Assembly: GCA_023248175.1 (NCBI GenBank)
Contig: JAHFFC010000058.1
Location: 1-6,260, forward strand
Length of the DNA: 6,260 nucleotides
DNA from: Candidatus Omnitrophota bacterium
Lineage (GTDB): Bacteria; Omnitrophota; Gorgyraeia; JACOVV01
Direction: 5' to 3'
The position numbers were made by a program, and so were the translations under genes. This document shows positions 1-4,456 of the stretch, one piece after another (within the stretch, counting starts at the first letter, position 1; each line of letters opens with the position of its first letter). A model generated the notes under the pieces. It was not told the DNA's origin and did not search any database. It saw only the letters and a list, made by a program, of their open reading frames with translations.

Positions 1-50
1 CCGATCTGTTGCGCGAAGCGGAAGTTCGCCTGCGTCAGATCGGGACGTAG
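1..50 (+). CDS. C-terminal end of an unidentified protein (partial)
   Basis: Reading from base 3, an open frame runs in from the window edge and gives DLLREAEVRLRQIGT before a TAG stop at 48-50. The short tail is charged and helical-looking (alternating E/R and L), as expected of a real C-terminus. The other two forward frames also stay open over this stretch, so the frame choice rests mainly on composition and on the position of the stop. Too little is visible to name a family. No terminator hairpin with a T-tract follows it before the repeat at 123. Confidence 0.35.
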   Translation, partial: DLLREAEVRLRQIGT

Positions 51-122
51 TCCACTGAAGCATTACGGTCAAAACTATTTTATGTTACAATATTCGTAAC
101 TATTCAGCTCCGATGTCATTCT

Positions 123-420
123 GGTTCTTCAGGGAATTGTGTGGGGGAAGTCACCCCCCTTTAACAAAGGGGGGTAAGGGGGGATTTTAAGGGTATGTTG
201 GAAAATCTCCCCCGACCCCTCTTTTCCAAAGAGGGGTGGAATCCACAGAAAATCTGGAAGAACCTCTAAAAGAGGGGTATTTTGGGTTAGATTCTTAGAT
301 GACGCGACGATATTCTCTTCGGTTAGATTTTACATGGCTCGAAACGCCAGTCATCTTGTGGCAAGTTAGAAATTTTCGTATAAATTCGGCTAAGTTGTTC
401 AGAAAATAGTTCCCTGGCTT
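123..420. repeat. Hairpin-rich MITE-like repeat, copy A (long form)
   Basis: A non-coding element whose first 130 bases (123-252) recur at 3080-3210 with only two substitutions and one C-run length change. It holds two perfect hairpins. The first has arms 154-162 and 166-174 (CCCCCCTTT/AAAGGGGGG, loop AAC). The second has arms 216-224 and 228-236 (CCCCTCTTT/AAAGAGGGG, loop TCC). The left end GGTTCTTCAGGG (123) is mirrored twice on the right: by CTGGAAGAACC at 254-264 (243-264 matches the inverse of 123-144 at 16 of 22 positions) and by AGTTCCCTGG at 408-417. The last 21 bases (400-420) also match the right end of the 3080 copy at 20 of 21. It carries no ORF. A short non-autonomous element mobilised by a transposase elsewhere is the likeliest reading; the mobilising family is not identifiable here. 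Confidence 0.75.
253..399. other. Segment present only in repeat copy A
   Basis: This stretch lies between two direct copies of CAGAAAA (246-252 and 400-406) and is absent from the second repeat copy, where CAGAAAA occurs once (3204-3210) and is followed directly by the shared right end. It holds a small hairpin (CCTCT 263-267 / AGAGG 271-275) and a 9-bp direct repeat GGTTAGATT at 285-293 and 321-329. I see no coding frame or promoter of note in it. It is either an insertion that copy A gained or a piece that copy B lost by recombination across CAGAAAA. Confidence 0.55.
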
Positions 421-743
421 ATCCCACACGGGCATGGGCAGACTCAATCAGAGCATCGGCTGTTTCGCCATCCTCAGGAAAACTGGCTATTCCCATGGCG
501 ACCGCGATTTTTTGATTTAACCCGACTTTCAACAAATAATCACAGATCATTTCTCGGATCCTTTTGGCTACTACCCCTGCGTCCCGCTTGCCTGTAGCAG
601 GCAATACCACAAAAATGGCCTTGCTTCCTTGCACCACGCTGTCCGCCTGACGGCGAAGGCCGGCTGAGATGACTTCCTCTAAGCCACGCATCAGGGAAAT
701 GGCTTTCTCCGGGGCAATCTCGTCCTGGGTCCCCTCAAGGCTC
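419..743 (-). pseudogene. GGDEF-domain (diguanylate cyclase-like) gene fragment
   Basis: About 108 codons encode the middle of a GGDEF-type domain. LRRQADSVVQGSKAIFVVLP matches the family pattern around the active loop (R-x-x-D-x-V-x-x-GGDEF-x-V-L-P), followed by an AKRIRE helix and VAMGIASFPEDGETADALIESAHA, the equivalent of 'S-x-G-x-A-x-x-P-x-D-x-x-T-x-x-x-L-x-x-A-D'. The signature itself reads QGSKA instead of GGDEF, so this stretch should not make cyclic di-GMP; the parent may already have been a degenerate signalling domain. Both ends are missing. Upstream the frame runs straight into the insertion sequence, so the only possible start (TTG at 758-760) lies in IS DNA. Downstream the stop TAA (419-421) uses the last two bases of the hairpin repeat, just where the final helix and 'AK-x-x-GRN' tail of the domain should follow. 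I infer a dead gene remnant cut on both sides by mobile DNA. Confidence 0.65.
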
Positions 744-797
744 TGTCCGTAATATGTCAAGATGACCGCTTTTTGTAATAAGTGAAATGTCCGCTTT
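744..797 (+). repeat. Left end of the IS with doubled transposase-site motif
   Basis: Contains the terminal TGTCCGTAATAT and two tandem copies of the GTAATA...ATGnCCGC motif, whose ATGnCCGCTTT cores begin at 762 and 787, exactly 25 bp apart. The outer core reads ATGACCGC and the inner ATGTCCGC. By analogy with other DDE elements these are likely transposase binding sites; this is inferred from symmetry with the right end. Confidence 0.6.
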
Positions 798-886
798 AAG
801 GTTTTTAATTTAGGATTTCATGGTTTAGTTTTTGGGTTAAGAGAACCGTTCTTTGAAAGTTGAAGTAATCTCGATTTGAGTACCTG

Positions 887-901
887 TACGCCTCTGGCGT
901 A
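887..901. other. Small hairpin in the non-coding tail of the IS
   Basis: TACGCC (887-892), loop TCT, GGCGTA (896-901): a perfect 6-bp stem with a 3-base loop, lying about 80 bp past the transposase stop inside the IS. No T-run follows on either strand, so it is not a canonical intrinsic terminator. The rest of 798-977 shows nothing else that I can name. Confidence 0.35.
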
Positions 902-977
902 AAGGTTTAGCCTTAACTGGATTAAGATCGTTGAAATTTGAGCAAATGTGAGGGTCATTTTGTGAGTCTCCAAGGGT

Positions 978-2171
978 TCAAGCTGCATTTTTGAGCTTGA
1001 GGGTTGAAAGAATGAGAGAGCGATCGTTGTGGAAACGACCCAGAGTGTGAGGGCCATAAACGATGCTGAGGGTGCCATTGAGGTGTTCATTGACCATGAC
1101 TCGGCACTTGGCAAAACTGATTCGTAAGGGTGAGGGTTGAATCTGTAAGATACGATTGCCATAGCTAACGGTGTCATCGTTAGCGACGGTTCGTGCGTGT
1201 TTGAGGCAAAACACTCGATCAAGATCAATGCCATTGGCAGGAATAAAAGCAGAACCTTGTTGAGTCGGGGTGACCTTAAATCGATGGTTATAGTCAGGGA
1301 TGAGTTTTTCACGGATCAAGAGATTGGCTTGATCCAGAGATCGTACTCCCGCCAGACGAAATTCTTGGGGCCAGCGACCTTGGAGAGTCCCAAAGAGTCT
1401 CTCGGATCTTCCCCGAGCTTGAGGACTGTAAGCGGCAATCGGTTGAATATTCAATTCCCTCAAGGCTCGAGCGATTTGAGTTGGCTGGTGAGTATCTACA
1501 GGCTGGCCTGCTTTGGGAGTCAAAAAGAAATGGCTCCCCCGATCGGTATAGAGCGAGCAGAAAATACCCTTTTCTTCAACAACATGGCGTAACAAACTCA
1601 TACAACTGTGCGTATCTTCTTCATCCACCAAACAGGCGTCATACATTTCGGTATTGGCATCGTCACAGAGAACTAACAAATCTTGGGTTTGATCGAGCAA
1701 TAGGGGTAGCCAGGCATGGGTGGAACCATCCAAATGAAGCATCATTCCCACTAAGGGACGACGAGGTCTTTGTTTTCGATGTTTGCCCTTGGTTTGGGCC
1801 TTAGCGACCAATCCTGCCGTCTGCAAGGCAGTCTTGACCCAGGGATAACTGAGTTTAATCTGGTGAACCTCTGTTAACTTCTCATGGAAGTGTTTGACGT
1901 TGAGATCGGAATATTGTTTTCGGTAAAGTTGGAGAACCCGTTCTACTGTCTTGAGAGGGACTCGTTTGGGACTAGGACGGCGTTTACGACGGTCAAATAA
2001 ACCATCGTAGCCTCTTTCTTCATAACGGTTCTTCCAACGTCTCATGGTTCGACAACTGATTCCGATGATTTCAGCCGCATCAATCCATGTGATTTGTTTT
2101 GACATGGCTCTCAAGAGGACCTCTTGTATTTTCATTGTCCGCTCCATAGCGGGGTAAGAATAGTTGACCAT
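978..2171 (-). CDS. DDE transposase, ISNCY/IS1202 (ISDol1-like) family
   Basis: This 397-aa protein catalyses cut and strand transfer of the IS that carries it. Residues about 27-60 form a helix-turn-helix (ITWIDAAEIIGISCRTMRRW...) followed by a YDGLFDRR linker typical of this transposase group. The RNase-H-like catalytic core carries D148 in HLDGSTHAWL, D210 in YTDRGSHF and E257 in SPQARGRSERLFG, giving a plausible DDE triad with the wide D-E gap seen in ISNCY-type enzymes. The C-terminal part (about 300-390) is the usual beta-rich tail. The frame is intact, with no stops or frameshifts. The start at 2171 has an AAGGAG ribosome site at 2183-2188, 11 nt away, which is a little long; an alternative ATG at 2133-2135 (Met13) has GGAG 6 nt upstream, and homologues often begin near there. 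The gene ends with TGA at 978-980. The family assignment is from remembered motifs, not a search. Confidence 0.88.
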   Translation of the reverse strand: MVNYSYPAMERTMKIQEVLLRAMSKQITWIDAAEIIGISCRTMRRWKNRYEERGYDGLFDRRKRRPSPKRVPLKTVERVLQLYRKQYSDLNVKHFHEKLTEVHQIKLSYPWVKTALQTAGLVAKAQTKGKHRKQRPRRPLVGMMLHLDGSTHAWLPLLLDQTQDLLVLCDDANTEMYDACLVDEEDTHSCMSLLRHVVEEKGIFCSLYTDRGSHFFLTPKAGQPVDTHQPTQIARALRELNIQPIAAYSPQARGRSERLFGTLQGRWPQEFRLAGVRSLDQANLLIREKLIPDYNHRFKVTPTQQGSAFIPANGIDLDRVFCLKHARTVANDDTVSYGNRILQIQPSPLRISFAKCRVMVNEHLNGTLSIVYGPHTLGRFHNDRSLILSTLKLKNAA

Positions 2172-2224
2172 GGTCTGTTTTTCTCCTTTTCTCTTCCCCC
2201 ATGGCCTTATATCCTACTCCGGTC

Positions 2225-2277
2225 AAAGCGGACATTTCATATATCATGATATGCGGACATTTCATATATTACCGACA
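2225..2277 (-). repeat. Right end of the IS with doubled motif and palindrome
   Basis: GCGGACATTTCATATAT occurs at 2228-2244 and again at 2253-2269, 25 bp apart, the same period as at the left end. Between the copies lies a perfect 12-bp palindrome, ATATCATGATAT (2241-2252). The outer copy continues into ATTACCGACA, the inverse of the left terminus. This arrangement also sits upstream of the transposase gene, so it may double as a promoter or operator region; I do not see a convincing -35/-10 pair in it. Confidence 0.6.
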
Positions 2278-2292
2278 GGCGCGAATCAAGTG

Positions 2293-2322
2293 ATTGACAA
2301 AGTCAATGGTATCGGATATACT
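2293..2322 (+). promoter_or_regulatory. Sigma-70-type promoter and palindromic operator of the TA operon
   Basis: TTGACA (2294-2299), a 17-bp spacer and TATACT (2317-2322) make a nearly perfect housekeeping promoter about 40 bp before the antitoxin ATG. A perfect inverted repeat, ATTGAC (2293-2298), AAA, GTCAAT (2302-2307), overlaps the -35 box. Phd/YefM antitoxins, alone or with their toxin, commonly repress their own operon by binding such palindromes, so this is the likely operator; the binding itself is inferred. Confidence 0.75.
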
Positions 2323-2362
2323 TTTAATGTAGATACAAAAGAGACTACAAAGAGCCAAATCA

Positions 2363-2653
2363 ATGAGTATCGCGACCCATTTACTAAAAGCCCATCGTGT
2401 AGGGATTAGGAATTTTAAGGAACATCTCTCCACAAAATCTCTCAGGGAACCTCTGATCGTCACTGATCGAGGTACGCCTGTCAGCGTGAATTTACCTTAC
2501 TCCGATGTATTAGAATTGCTAGACATCGTTGATGAGCTCTCAGATTTAGCAACGGTATCAACGATTTACGAAGGTAGAAATGCGATCAGGCTTGGGGCAA
2601 AAGGCATCCCTGTTTCTCGTCTCTTTGATCGAATACGATCAAAGCGCCAATGA
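2363..2653 (+). CDS. Phd/YefM-family antitoxin
   Basis: A 96-aa antitoxin expected to bind and neutralise the toxin encoded immediately downstream and to repress the shared promoter. The N-terminal DNA-binding fold is visible as GIRNFKEHLS (residues about 14-23), REPLIVTDRGTPVSVNLPYSDVLELLDIVDEL (about 28-59), which fits the Phd/YefM pattern 'I-x-x-x-K-x-x-L ... P-x-x-V-T-x-x-G-x-P-x-A-x-L-x-x-x-x-Y'. The remaining tail (about 60-96) is more variable and ends in a basic stretch (RLFDRIRSKRQ), where these proteins usually contact the toxin. The ATG at 2363 is the only good start; the upstream AAAGAG (2349-2354) is a modest ribosome site. Its stop overlaps the toxin start (ATGA, 2650-2653), the classic arrangement for translational coupling. 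It is in an accessory region between two copies of a mobile-type repeat, next to an IS. Confidence 0.82.
   Translation: MSIATHLLKAHRVGIRNFKEHLSTKSLREPLIVTDRGTPVSVNLPYSDVLELLDIVDELSDLATVSTIYEGRNAIRLGAKGIPVSRLFDRIRSKRQ
2623..2644 (+). promoter_or_regulatory. Perfect stem-loop just upstream of the toxin start codon
   Basis: CTTTGATCG (2623-2631) and CGATCAAAG (2636-2644) pair over 9 bp with the 4-base loop AATA. The stem ends 5 nt before the toxin ATG (2650), covering the place where its ribosome site would lie. It sits within the last antitoxin codons (LFDRIRSK). A folded mRNA here would keep free ribosomes off the toxin start, so the toxin would be made mostly by ribosomes that have just translated the antitoxin. 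The pairing is seen; the regulatory role is inferred. Confidence 0.5.
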
Positions 2654-2955
2654 CCTACCAGATTCTATTCCCTAACCACTCTATTGAGAAAAAGTTCCAT
2701 CAACTTCTTTCAAAGATCTCTCCAAAGAACCAAGATGACATCATGAAGGAAATTGAGAATCTTGCCAATGGCCCTTGCCCCTATGGAAGAAAACCCTTTA
2801 AAAGATTGAACCCGCCTGTACAACTTTACCAATTCACAGCCCGATACAGAATCCGAATCGGAGACTTCAGAGTTCTCTACGATGTTGACCCTGCAAGAAA
2901 GATTGTCTGGATTTTAGCTTTAAGAAAACGAGGGGAAGGAACGTACAAAAGGTAA
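2650..2955 (+). CDS. RelE/ParE-superfamily toxin
   Basis: A 101-aa basic protein, second gene of the operon, sharing the ATGA overlap with the antitoxin. It shows the RelE/ParE layout: a short first strand (YQILFPN), two helices (about residues 11-40, SIEKKFHQLLSKI... and NQDDIMKEIENLANGP), then a C-terminal sheet with ARYRIRIGDFRVLYDVD (64-80) and IVWILALRKRGEGTYKR (85-101). The pattern 'YR-x-R-x-G-x-x-R-x-x-Y' and a final basic cluster with a Tyr (R67, R69, R74, K93, R94, Y99) match RelE-type ribosome-dependent mRNA endonucleases, where such residues contact RNA. ParE-type gyrase poisons share the same fold, so the target cannot be decided by eye. The frame is intact and close to the usual 85-105 aa, so the module looks functional. 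No terminator is evident after the TAA at 2953-2955. Confidence 0.82.
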   Translation: MTYQILFPNHSIEKKFHQLLSKISPKNQDDIMKEIENLANGPCPYGRKPFKRLNPPVQLYQFTARYRIRIGDFRVLYDVDPARKIVWILALRKRGEGTYKR

Positions 2956-3079
2956 GACAAGGTAAGGGTCAAGTCTGGACACGAGACAAATCGTAGATCT
3001 CTGTTTCAATCCAACGATTTTGGTAAGAAATTTCAAGTTTGATGATAGGGCAAGGCGCATCTCTATAGACCTTATATTC
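2956..3079. other. Non-coding stretch after the toxin gene
   Basis: Part of a 432-bp gene-free interval (2956-3387). These bases show a short tandem GGTAAG (2951-2956 and 2962-2967) and no ORF, clear terminator or promoter. The rest of the interval holds repeat copy B (3080-3224), a T-rich stretch with nothing I can name (3225-3351) and the greA promoter (3352-3380). Confidence 0.4.
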
Positions 3080-3224
3080 GGTTCTTCAGGGAATTGTGTG
3101 GGGGAAGTCACCCCCCCTTTAACAAAGGGGGATGAGGGGGGATTTTAAGGGTATGTTGGAAAATCTCCCCCGACCCCTCTTTTCCAAAGAGGGGTGGAAT
3201 CCACAGAAAACAGTTCCCTGGCTT
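3080..3224. repeat. Hairpin-rich MITE-like repeat, copy B (short form)
   Basis: Second copy of the element at 123, in the same orientation: 131 bases (3080-3210) differ from copy A by two substitutions and one extra C, and the last 14 bases (CAGTTCCCTGGCTT, 3211-3224) match the far right end of copy A with one difference. The two hairpins are conserved. The first has arms 3113-3120 and 3124-3131 (CCCCCTTT/AAAGGGGG); the second has arms 3174-3182 and 3186-3194 (CCCCTCTTT/AAAGAGGGG). The ends CAGGGAATTG (3087-3096) and CAGTTCCCTG (3211-3220) form a short imperfect inverted repeat. It lies between the toxin gene and greA, where its GC-rich hairpins might also hinder read-through in either direction. 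Confidence 0.75.
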
Positions 3225-3351
3225 TGGCTGGTTTTCACAAAATAACTCGATTTTTTTCTTTGGCGAGATCATTGTTTGCAGAATATTATATCACAGCCTT
3301 GTTAGATTTTTCTGATTTATTTCAAGTTTTTCATCATGAGTAGAAGATGAA

Positions 3352-3380
3352 TTGTAAAAATGGACCTTTTCTTGTATAAT
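3352..3380 (+). promoter_or_regulatory. greA promoter predicting a leaderless mRNA
   Basis: TTGTAA (3352-3357; 4 of 6 to TTGACA), a 17-bp spacer and a perfect TATAAT (3375-3380). The -10 box ends only 7 nt before the greA ATG (3388), so transcription should start at or within a base or two of the A of the start codon. There is no Shine-Dalgarno sequence between the box and the ATG, in keeping with leaderless translation. A short inverted repeat, TTCATC (3330-3335) and GATGAA (3346-3351), sits directly upstream of the -35 box. Confidence 0.65.
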
Positions 3381-3387
3381 AGTCACC

Positions 3388-3855
3388 ATGCAACGACGAC
3401 TCATTACCCATGAAGGTTACGAAAAGCTAGTGAAGGAGCTGGAGGATCTTAGGAAACAGCGGCGGCCTCTTTCTGAAGCCATTGGAAGGGCTCGGGAGAT
3501 GGGAGACATTTCTGAGAACGCAGAGTACCATGCCGCCAGAGAGCGGCTCGGGTTGCTTGAGGGGAAGATTGCGGATCTGGAATTCCGGTTGAGTCAGGTT
3601 CAGATAGTTGATCCTTCTCAGATTGAGAAGAGTAAGGCTTATTTTGGAGCCAAGGTCACTCTGTTTGAAGAAGGGACAAAGAAGGAAGTTCACTACCGGT
3701 TAGTTGGAATGGATGAAGCTGATCCGAACAATGGAAAGTTGTCAATCTCGTCTCCTGTAGGGAAAGCGATTCTGGGTCATGCCTTGCATGAGAAGATCGA
3801 GGTTAAAACTCCCGCCGGCGTTTCTCACTATCAAATTGTCAAAATAGAGTGGTAA
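3388..3855 (+). CDS. greA: Transcript cleavage factor GreA
   Basis: GreA enters the secondary channel of backtracked RNA polymerase and stimulates cleavage of the extruded RNA 3' end, rescuing stalled complexes and aiding promoter escape. The 155-aa length matches the family (about 158). Residues 1-75 form the antiparallel coiled coil, opening with RLITHEGYEKLVKELEDL. Its tip has GDISENAEYHAARE (39-52), in which D40 and E43 correspond to the acidic pair that coordinates the catalytic Mg ion in Escherichia coli GreA (D41, E44). The C-terminal FKBP-like domain (about 80-155) has the expected GAKVTLFEEGT, LVGMDEADPNNGKLSISSPVGKAILGH and a final Y-x-I-V-K-I-E. The ATG at 3388 gives the standard GreA N-terminus, and no in-frame start farther upstream is needed. 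The gene has its own promoter and no visible ribosome site. It is convergent with the lipoprotein gene, with 16 bp between the stops. Confidence 0.95.
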   Translation: MQRRLITHEGYEKLVKELEDLRKQRRPLSEAIGRAREMGDISENAEYHAARERLGLLEGKIADLEFRLSQVQIVDPSQIEKSKAYFGAKVTLFEEGTKKEVHYRLVGMDEADPNNGKLSISSPVGKAILGHALHEKIEVKTPAGVSHYQIVKIEW

Positions 3856-3871
3856 GACGGGAAGTAAGAGT

Positions 3872-4363
3872 TTAATTTTTTGCTTCCGCTAGGTGGGTTT
3901 TTAATTTTTTCCACGTGGTTCCACCGACGATGCCATCGGTGTTCAAACCGTTTGATTTTTGAAAAGCCATAATGGCTTCACGGGTTTTGGAGCCGATCTT
4001 TCCGTCAAGGGAGCCGATGTCGTAACCGGCGGCTTGAAGGGCTTTTTGAATATTTTTGTTGGTCAATTTGATTTGGGATTCGGTTTTGGTTTTCGCGATT
4101 TGCTCCGAAAGGAGTTTGTTCTGCGCTTCTTGCTTGGCTTCGAGGTCGGCTAAATCAGTTTCGAGCCGACCGATCACTTGCTGGTGTTCCAGATTTTCCT
4201 GCTGTAAGGACCGGTTTTCTTGTTCTAAGGATCGAACTTTGAGGGAGAGCTGATTGACTTGGTCAAGGAGAGTTTCTTTTTGTTGAGAACGGAGCGTGAC
4301 ACAGCCGGAAACAAGCAATCCGCTTGCCATGAGTATTATGATAAGGAAAAGTGATTTTTTCAT
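3872..4363 (-). CDS. Coiled-coil lipoprotein with peptidoglycan-binding domain
   Basis: A 163-aa predicted lipoprotein. Residues 1-20 are a signal peptide (MKKS, then a hydrophobic run) ending in the lipobox LVSGC, with C21 as the lipidated first residue of the mature protein; the next residue is V, so by the enterobacterial rule it would go to the outer membrane. Residues about 28-97 form a long coiled coil rich in Q, E and heptad L (QVNQLSLKVRSLEQENRSL...). Residues about 104-158 are a PG_binding_1-type domain: IQKALQAAGYDIGSLDGKIG, then TREAIMAFQKSNGL, DGIVGGTTWKKL. Together this suggests a tether or spacer between outer membrane and cell wall, or an accessory to envelope machinery; the specific role is unknown. 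The start is supported by AGGAGG (inverse of 4370-4375) 6 nt before the ATG. It is a single gene, divergent from typA/bipA and convergent with greA. Confidence 0.85.
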   Translation of the reverse strand: MKKSLFLIIILMASGLLVSGCVTLRSQQKETLLDQVNQLSLKVRSLEQENRSLQQENLEHQQVIGRLETDLADLEAKQEAQNKLLSEQIAKTKTESQIKLTNKNIQKALQAAGYDIGSLDGKIGSKTREAIMAFQKSNGLNTDGIVGGTTWKKLKTHLAEAKN

Positions 4364-4406
4364 AGAGGGCCTCCTGGATTAGCTGATTCATTGAAGATGC
4401 CAATAG

Positions 4407-4434
4407 ATTATCAGAATCATACAGCAAAGGTCAA
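4407..4434 (-). promoter_or_regulatory. Probable promoter of the lipoprotein gene
   Basis: On the minus strand, TTGACC (inverse of 4429-4434), a 16-bp spacer and GATAAT (inverse of 4407-4412) each match the sigma-70 consensus at 5 of 6. Transcription would begin near 4400, leaving a leader of roughly 37 nt that includes the strong AGGAGG site. The same 93-bp gap must also hold or pass the typA/bipA promoter; on the + strand only weak candidates are visible (TTGAAG at 4391). Confidence 0.5.
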
Positions 4435-4456
4435 GAAATAAACCCAAGGATAGAAA

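Larger units (their letters stand above)
744..2277 (-). mobile_element. Insertion sequence, ISNCY/IS1202-type, about 1.53 kb
   Basis: Boundaries come from inverted ends. On the left, 744 onward reads TGTCCGTAATAT; on the right, the inverse of 2277 downward reads TGTCGGTAATAT (11 of 12). Just inside, each end carries two same-direction copies of a motif close to GTAATATATGAAATGTCCGC. The left copies are at 749-769 (degenerate, one extra base) and 775-794 (18 of 20 against the right outer copy); the right copies are at 2253-2272 and 2228-2247. The bases outside the ends, GGCTC (739-743) and GGCGC (2278-2282), agree at 4 of 5 and may be a decayed target-site duplication. One intact transposase on the minus strand fills the element, which may therefore still be active. 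The IS interrupts or abuts the GGDEF fragment on its left and ends 16 bp before the -35 box of the toxin-antitoxin promoter on its right. Confidence 0.8.

Noticed and set aside
84..100. Inverted repeat GTTAC, 7 bases, GTAAC in the gap after the first gene.
   Set aside because: Five-bp arms in AT-rich DNA with no promoter or T-run beside them; could well be chance.
123..420. Repeat considered as a CRISPR array because of the regularly placed G/C runs.
   Set aside because: No regularly spaced identical repeats with unique spacers; the runs are arms of two hairpins.
818..1312. A 164-codon minus-strand frame overlapping the transposase end, and similar frames at 1197-1592 (+), 1481-1804 (+), 3427-3693 (-), 4388-4780 (-) and 5018-5451 (-).
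   Set aside because: They lie in other frames of the transposase, greA or typA genes, show no recognisable domain, and their genes on the real frames are well supported.
2137..2143. TGTCCGC inside the transposase 5' end as a further copy of the IS end motif.
   Set aside because: Only the 7-base core matches and the orientation is opposite to the nearby right-end copies.
2273..2463. Minus-strand frame ending in HLIRACR next to the IS, resembling the 'L-x-RA-x-R' stretch before a GGDEF domain, as if it were the missing upstream half of the fragment at 419-743.
   Set aside because: It lies antisense to the antitoxin gene and its promoter and lacks the 'D-x-LTGL-x-NR' motif. Rejoining across the IS with one copy of the 5-bp flank puts it out of frame, and the correct frame meets a stop at 2303.
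3860..3887. Possible terminator between greA and the lipoprotein gene: GGAAGTAA and TTGCTTCC pair over 8 positions including one G-U.
   Set aside because: The loop is 12 bases and the T-run sits inside the loop rather than after the stem, so it does not look like an intrinsic terminator.
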